From IMG/VR virus record IMGVR_UViG_3300046820_004106, positions 58,088 to 122,087 of that record: DNA of 64,000 bases. One strand, 5' to 3'. The DNA is from a virus. Positions within the stretch are counted from its first letter, which is position 1. Every line of letters starts with the position of its first letter. This document shows positions 62,918 through 64,000 of the stretch, in pieces. Both the position numbers and the translations under genes were made by a program. The notes beneath the pieces were generated by a model, which worked only from the letters and a program-made list of their open reading frames with translations, searched no databases and was not told the origin of the DNA.

Positions 62918-63280
62918 ATGTGGTACAAATTTGCCCAAGAACAAAATGATATTCAAGAATTAATCAATTTCTTTTTGAATAAATATCCAGAAATTGTTTT
63001 AAGAATCAATGAATTTGAAAACAAAATCAAATTAGATAAAATATTTATTCCAAAAGAGATGAGAGGTATGGGTATAGGAACAGAAATCATCTCTGCTCTC
63101 AAGGAATATAGTCAAAGAGTGGGCAAACCAATTGTTCTTAATCCTGAACCTGAAAAAGGCAAAAAGGGAGCGCTTCAAAGATTCTATGAGCGAAATGAAT
63201 TTGTAGATAATGCTGGAAGAAGAAAAGATTACGATTTGACAGATACATTTTCCAGAACTATGTACTACAAACCGAAATAA
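62918..63280 (+). CDS. GNAT-family acetyltransferase-like protein with MWY start
   Basis: The protein of 120 residues (ATG at 62918, MWYKFAQEQND) has a GNAT core: LDKIFIPKEMRGMGIGTEIISALKEYSQRVG, with the R-x-x-G-x-G/A acetyl-CoA loop, and QRFYERNEFVDNAGR near the end as the C-terminal strand/helix. It is short for the family, missing the first two helices or having them altered. A frame from 62903 adds five residues but the MWY start matches its neighbours and is preferred. It closes this + strand cluster and is followed by a strong terminator. Acceptor unknown. Confidence 0.82.
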   Translation: MWYKFAQEQNDIQELINFFLNKYPEIVLRINEFENKIKLDKIFIPKEMRGMGIGTEIISALKEYSQRVGKPIVLNPEPEKGKKGALQRFYERNEFVDNAGRRKDYDLTDTFSRTMYYKPK

Positions 63281-63308
63281 AAAAGAGGGGATTTCTCCCC
63301 TCTTTTTT
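63279..63308. terminator. Bidirectional terminator between the GNAT gene and the reductase gene
   Basis: A 13-bp stem of six A-T pairs plus GAGGGGA / TCCCCTC with a TTTC loop has T runs on both strands. It lies between the convergent stops at 63280 and 63311 and serves both genes. Confidence 0.85.
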
Positions 63309-63310
63309 AT

Positions 63311-64000
63311 TCAACTGCCACAAACAAGGCAGTCCGGATCATCAAGTCTGCATTGTGGAACATCATCAGCAAATTCTAAAGGTTTCATTTGCTCCACTTC
63401 TTTAGGTTTTTCTACCTCTTGAATAGATGCACTTGAAAGATCAATTCCAAGTCCCTTTAATGCTTGTGCTTTTGGTTTGACACGCAAGTAATACATACCT
63501 GTCTTCAAACCCAATTTCCAACCATACATATGAGCAGAAGATAATTTGCTTGCAGTAGGTTCAGCCATAAACATATTCAATGATTGTGATTGATCAATAA
63601 AGTATGAACGATCACGAGCCATTTCTAGAATAGTCTTACCCTTCATTTCCCAAACTGTCTTGTAAACTTCTTTGATATCAGTTGGAATTTCAGGAATGTT
63701 TTGAACTGAACCATTCTCATTGAACAATTTCAACCTAACATTGTCACTCCAAATACCAAGGTTCACTAGATCTTCTACTAAGTGCTTGTTAATAACAGCA
63801 TATTCACCACTCAAAGTATTACGCTTATAGAGATTGGTAGTGAAAGGCTCAAAACACTCGTTATTTCCAAGAATTTGTGCAGTTGAAGCAGTAGGCATTG
63901 GAGCAACGAGCAGTGAATTTCTCAAACCAAATTGCTTGATTTCTTCTTTGAGTGCTGAAAAATCCCACATACCGGAAAGATCATTCTCAGTAAGTCCCCA
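63311..64000 (-). CDS. Ribonucleotide reductase large subunit, C-terminal part (runs off the window)
   Basis: The reading frame is open to the right edge, so only the C-terminal 229 residues are seen. They contain [36 protein letters not shown], a hallmark of class I large subunits (NrdA), followed by the usual helical end [25 protein letters not shown] and [22 protein letters not shown]. The end [13 protein letters not shown] keeps the C-terminal CxxC that passes electrons from thioredoxin or glutaredoxin. This enzyme makes deoxynucleotides for phage DNA. The small subunit is not in the window. Confidence 0.93.
   Translation of the reverse strand, partial: WGLTENDLSGMWDFSALKEEIKQFGLRNSLLVAPMPTASTAQILGNNECFEPFTTNLYKRNTLSGEYAVINKHLVEDLVNLGIWSDNVRLKLFNENGSVQNIPEIPTDIKEVYKTVWEMKGKTILEMARDRSYFIDQSQSLNMFMAEPTASKLSSAHMYGWKLGLKTGMYYLRVKPKAQALKGLGIDLSSASIQEVEKPKEVEQMKPLEFADDVPQCRLDDPDCLVCGS

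Noticed and set aside
1-64000. tRNA, rRNA or CRISPR arrays
   Set aside because: No cloverleaf-type repeats, rRNA blocks or regularly spaced direct repeats were noticed on either strand by eye; a tRNAscan or CRISPR search was not possible.

Overview
The window is part of the genome of a large tailed bacteriophage. It holds a complete head module (terminase, portal, maturation protease, core protein, HK97-fold capsid), tail-type structural genes, phage-encoded sigma factors, replication-clamp genes, nucleotide-metabolism genes and several homing elements. It shows almost no rRNA, tRNA or ordinary bacterial housekeeping context. The DNA is AT-rich. Promoter-like TATAAT boxes and AAGGAG-type ribosome sites suggest a host with a standard sigma-70 system, but nothing here fixes the host.

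Layout. 1-12.5 kb (+): eight packed virion genes, mostly tail or baseplate-like. 12.5-23.5 kb (-): a glycan gene cluster with a glycosyltransferase, sugar epimerase, FGGY kinase, sugar-phosphate cyclase, SDR, ThDP enzyme, NeuB-like synthase, FkbM methyltransferase, RmlB-like dehydratase, DdhC-like 3-dehydratase and a second methyltransferase. 23.5-46.6 kb (-): the head module, read right to left as small terminase, large terminase (with intein), about ten head-associated genes, portal (with a fused nuclease domain), protease, core protein, small head protein and major capsid protein, then a homing endonuclease. 46.7-51.2 kb (-): a sigma factor, DNA polymerase III delta-like protein, beta-like sliding clamp and adenylosuccinate synthetase. 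51.3-64 kb: a mixed region with a zinc-metallopeptidase-like protein, a second sigma factor, a DnaX-like clamp loader, a HAD phosphatase, two dUTPase-family genes (one fused to a homing endonuclease), a lone TnpB element, three small + strand genes and the 3' part of a ribonucleotide reductase gene.

The strongest unusual observation is a 288-nt group I intron in the last codons of the major capsid gene. An 8-bp guide match fixes its splice sites. The first 40 nt of the intron encode a near-copy of the downstream exon and its stop codon, so spliced and unspliced mRNAs both encode a 284-residue capsid protein, differing at three conservative positions. Other notable points are a WCT-type (class 3) intein splitting the terminase Walker A loop, a portal protein ending in a PD-(D/E)XK nuclease domain, a set of -10 boxes lying 6-8 nt before start codons (predicted leaderless mRNAs), a possible UGA readthrough joining a head-region gene to a DUF192 domain, and a recurring MWY N-terminus on otherwise different proteins.

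All functions are read from motifs and gene order by eye. No database search or folding program was run.
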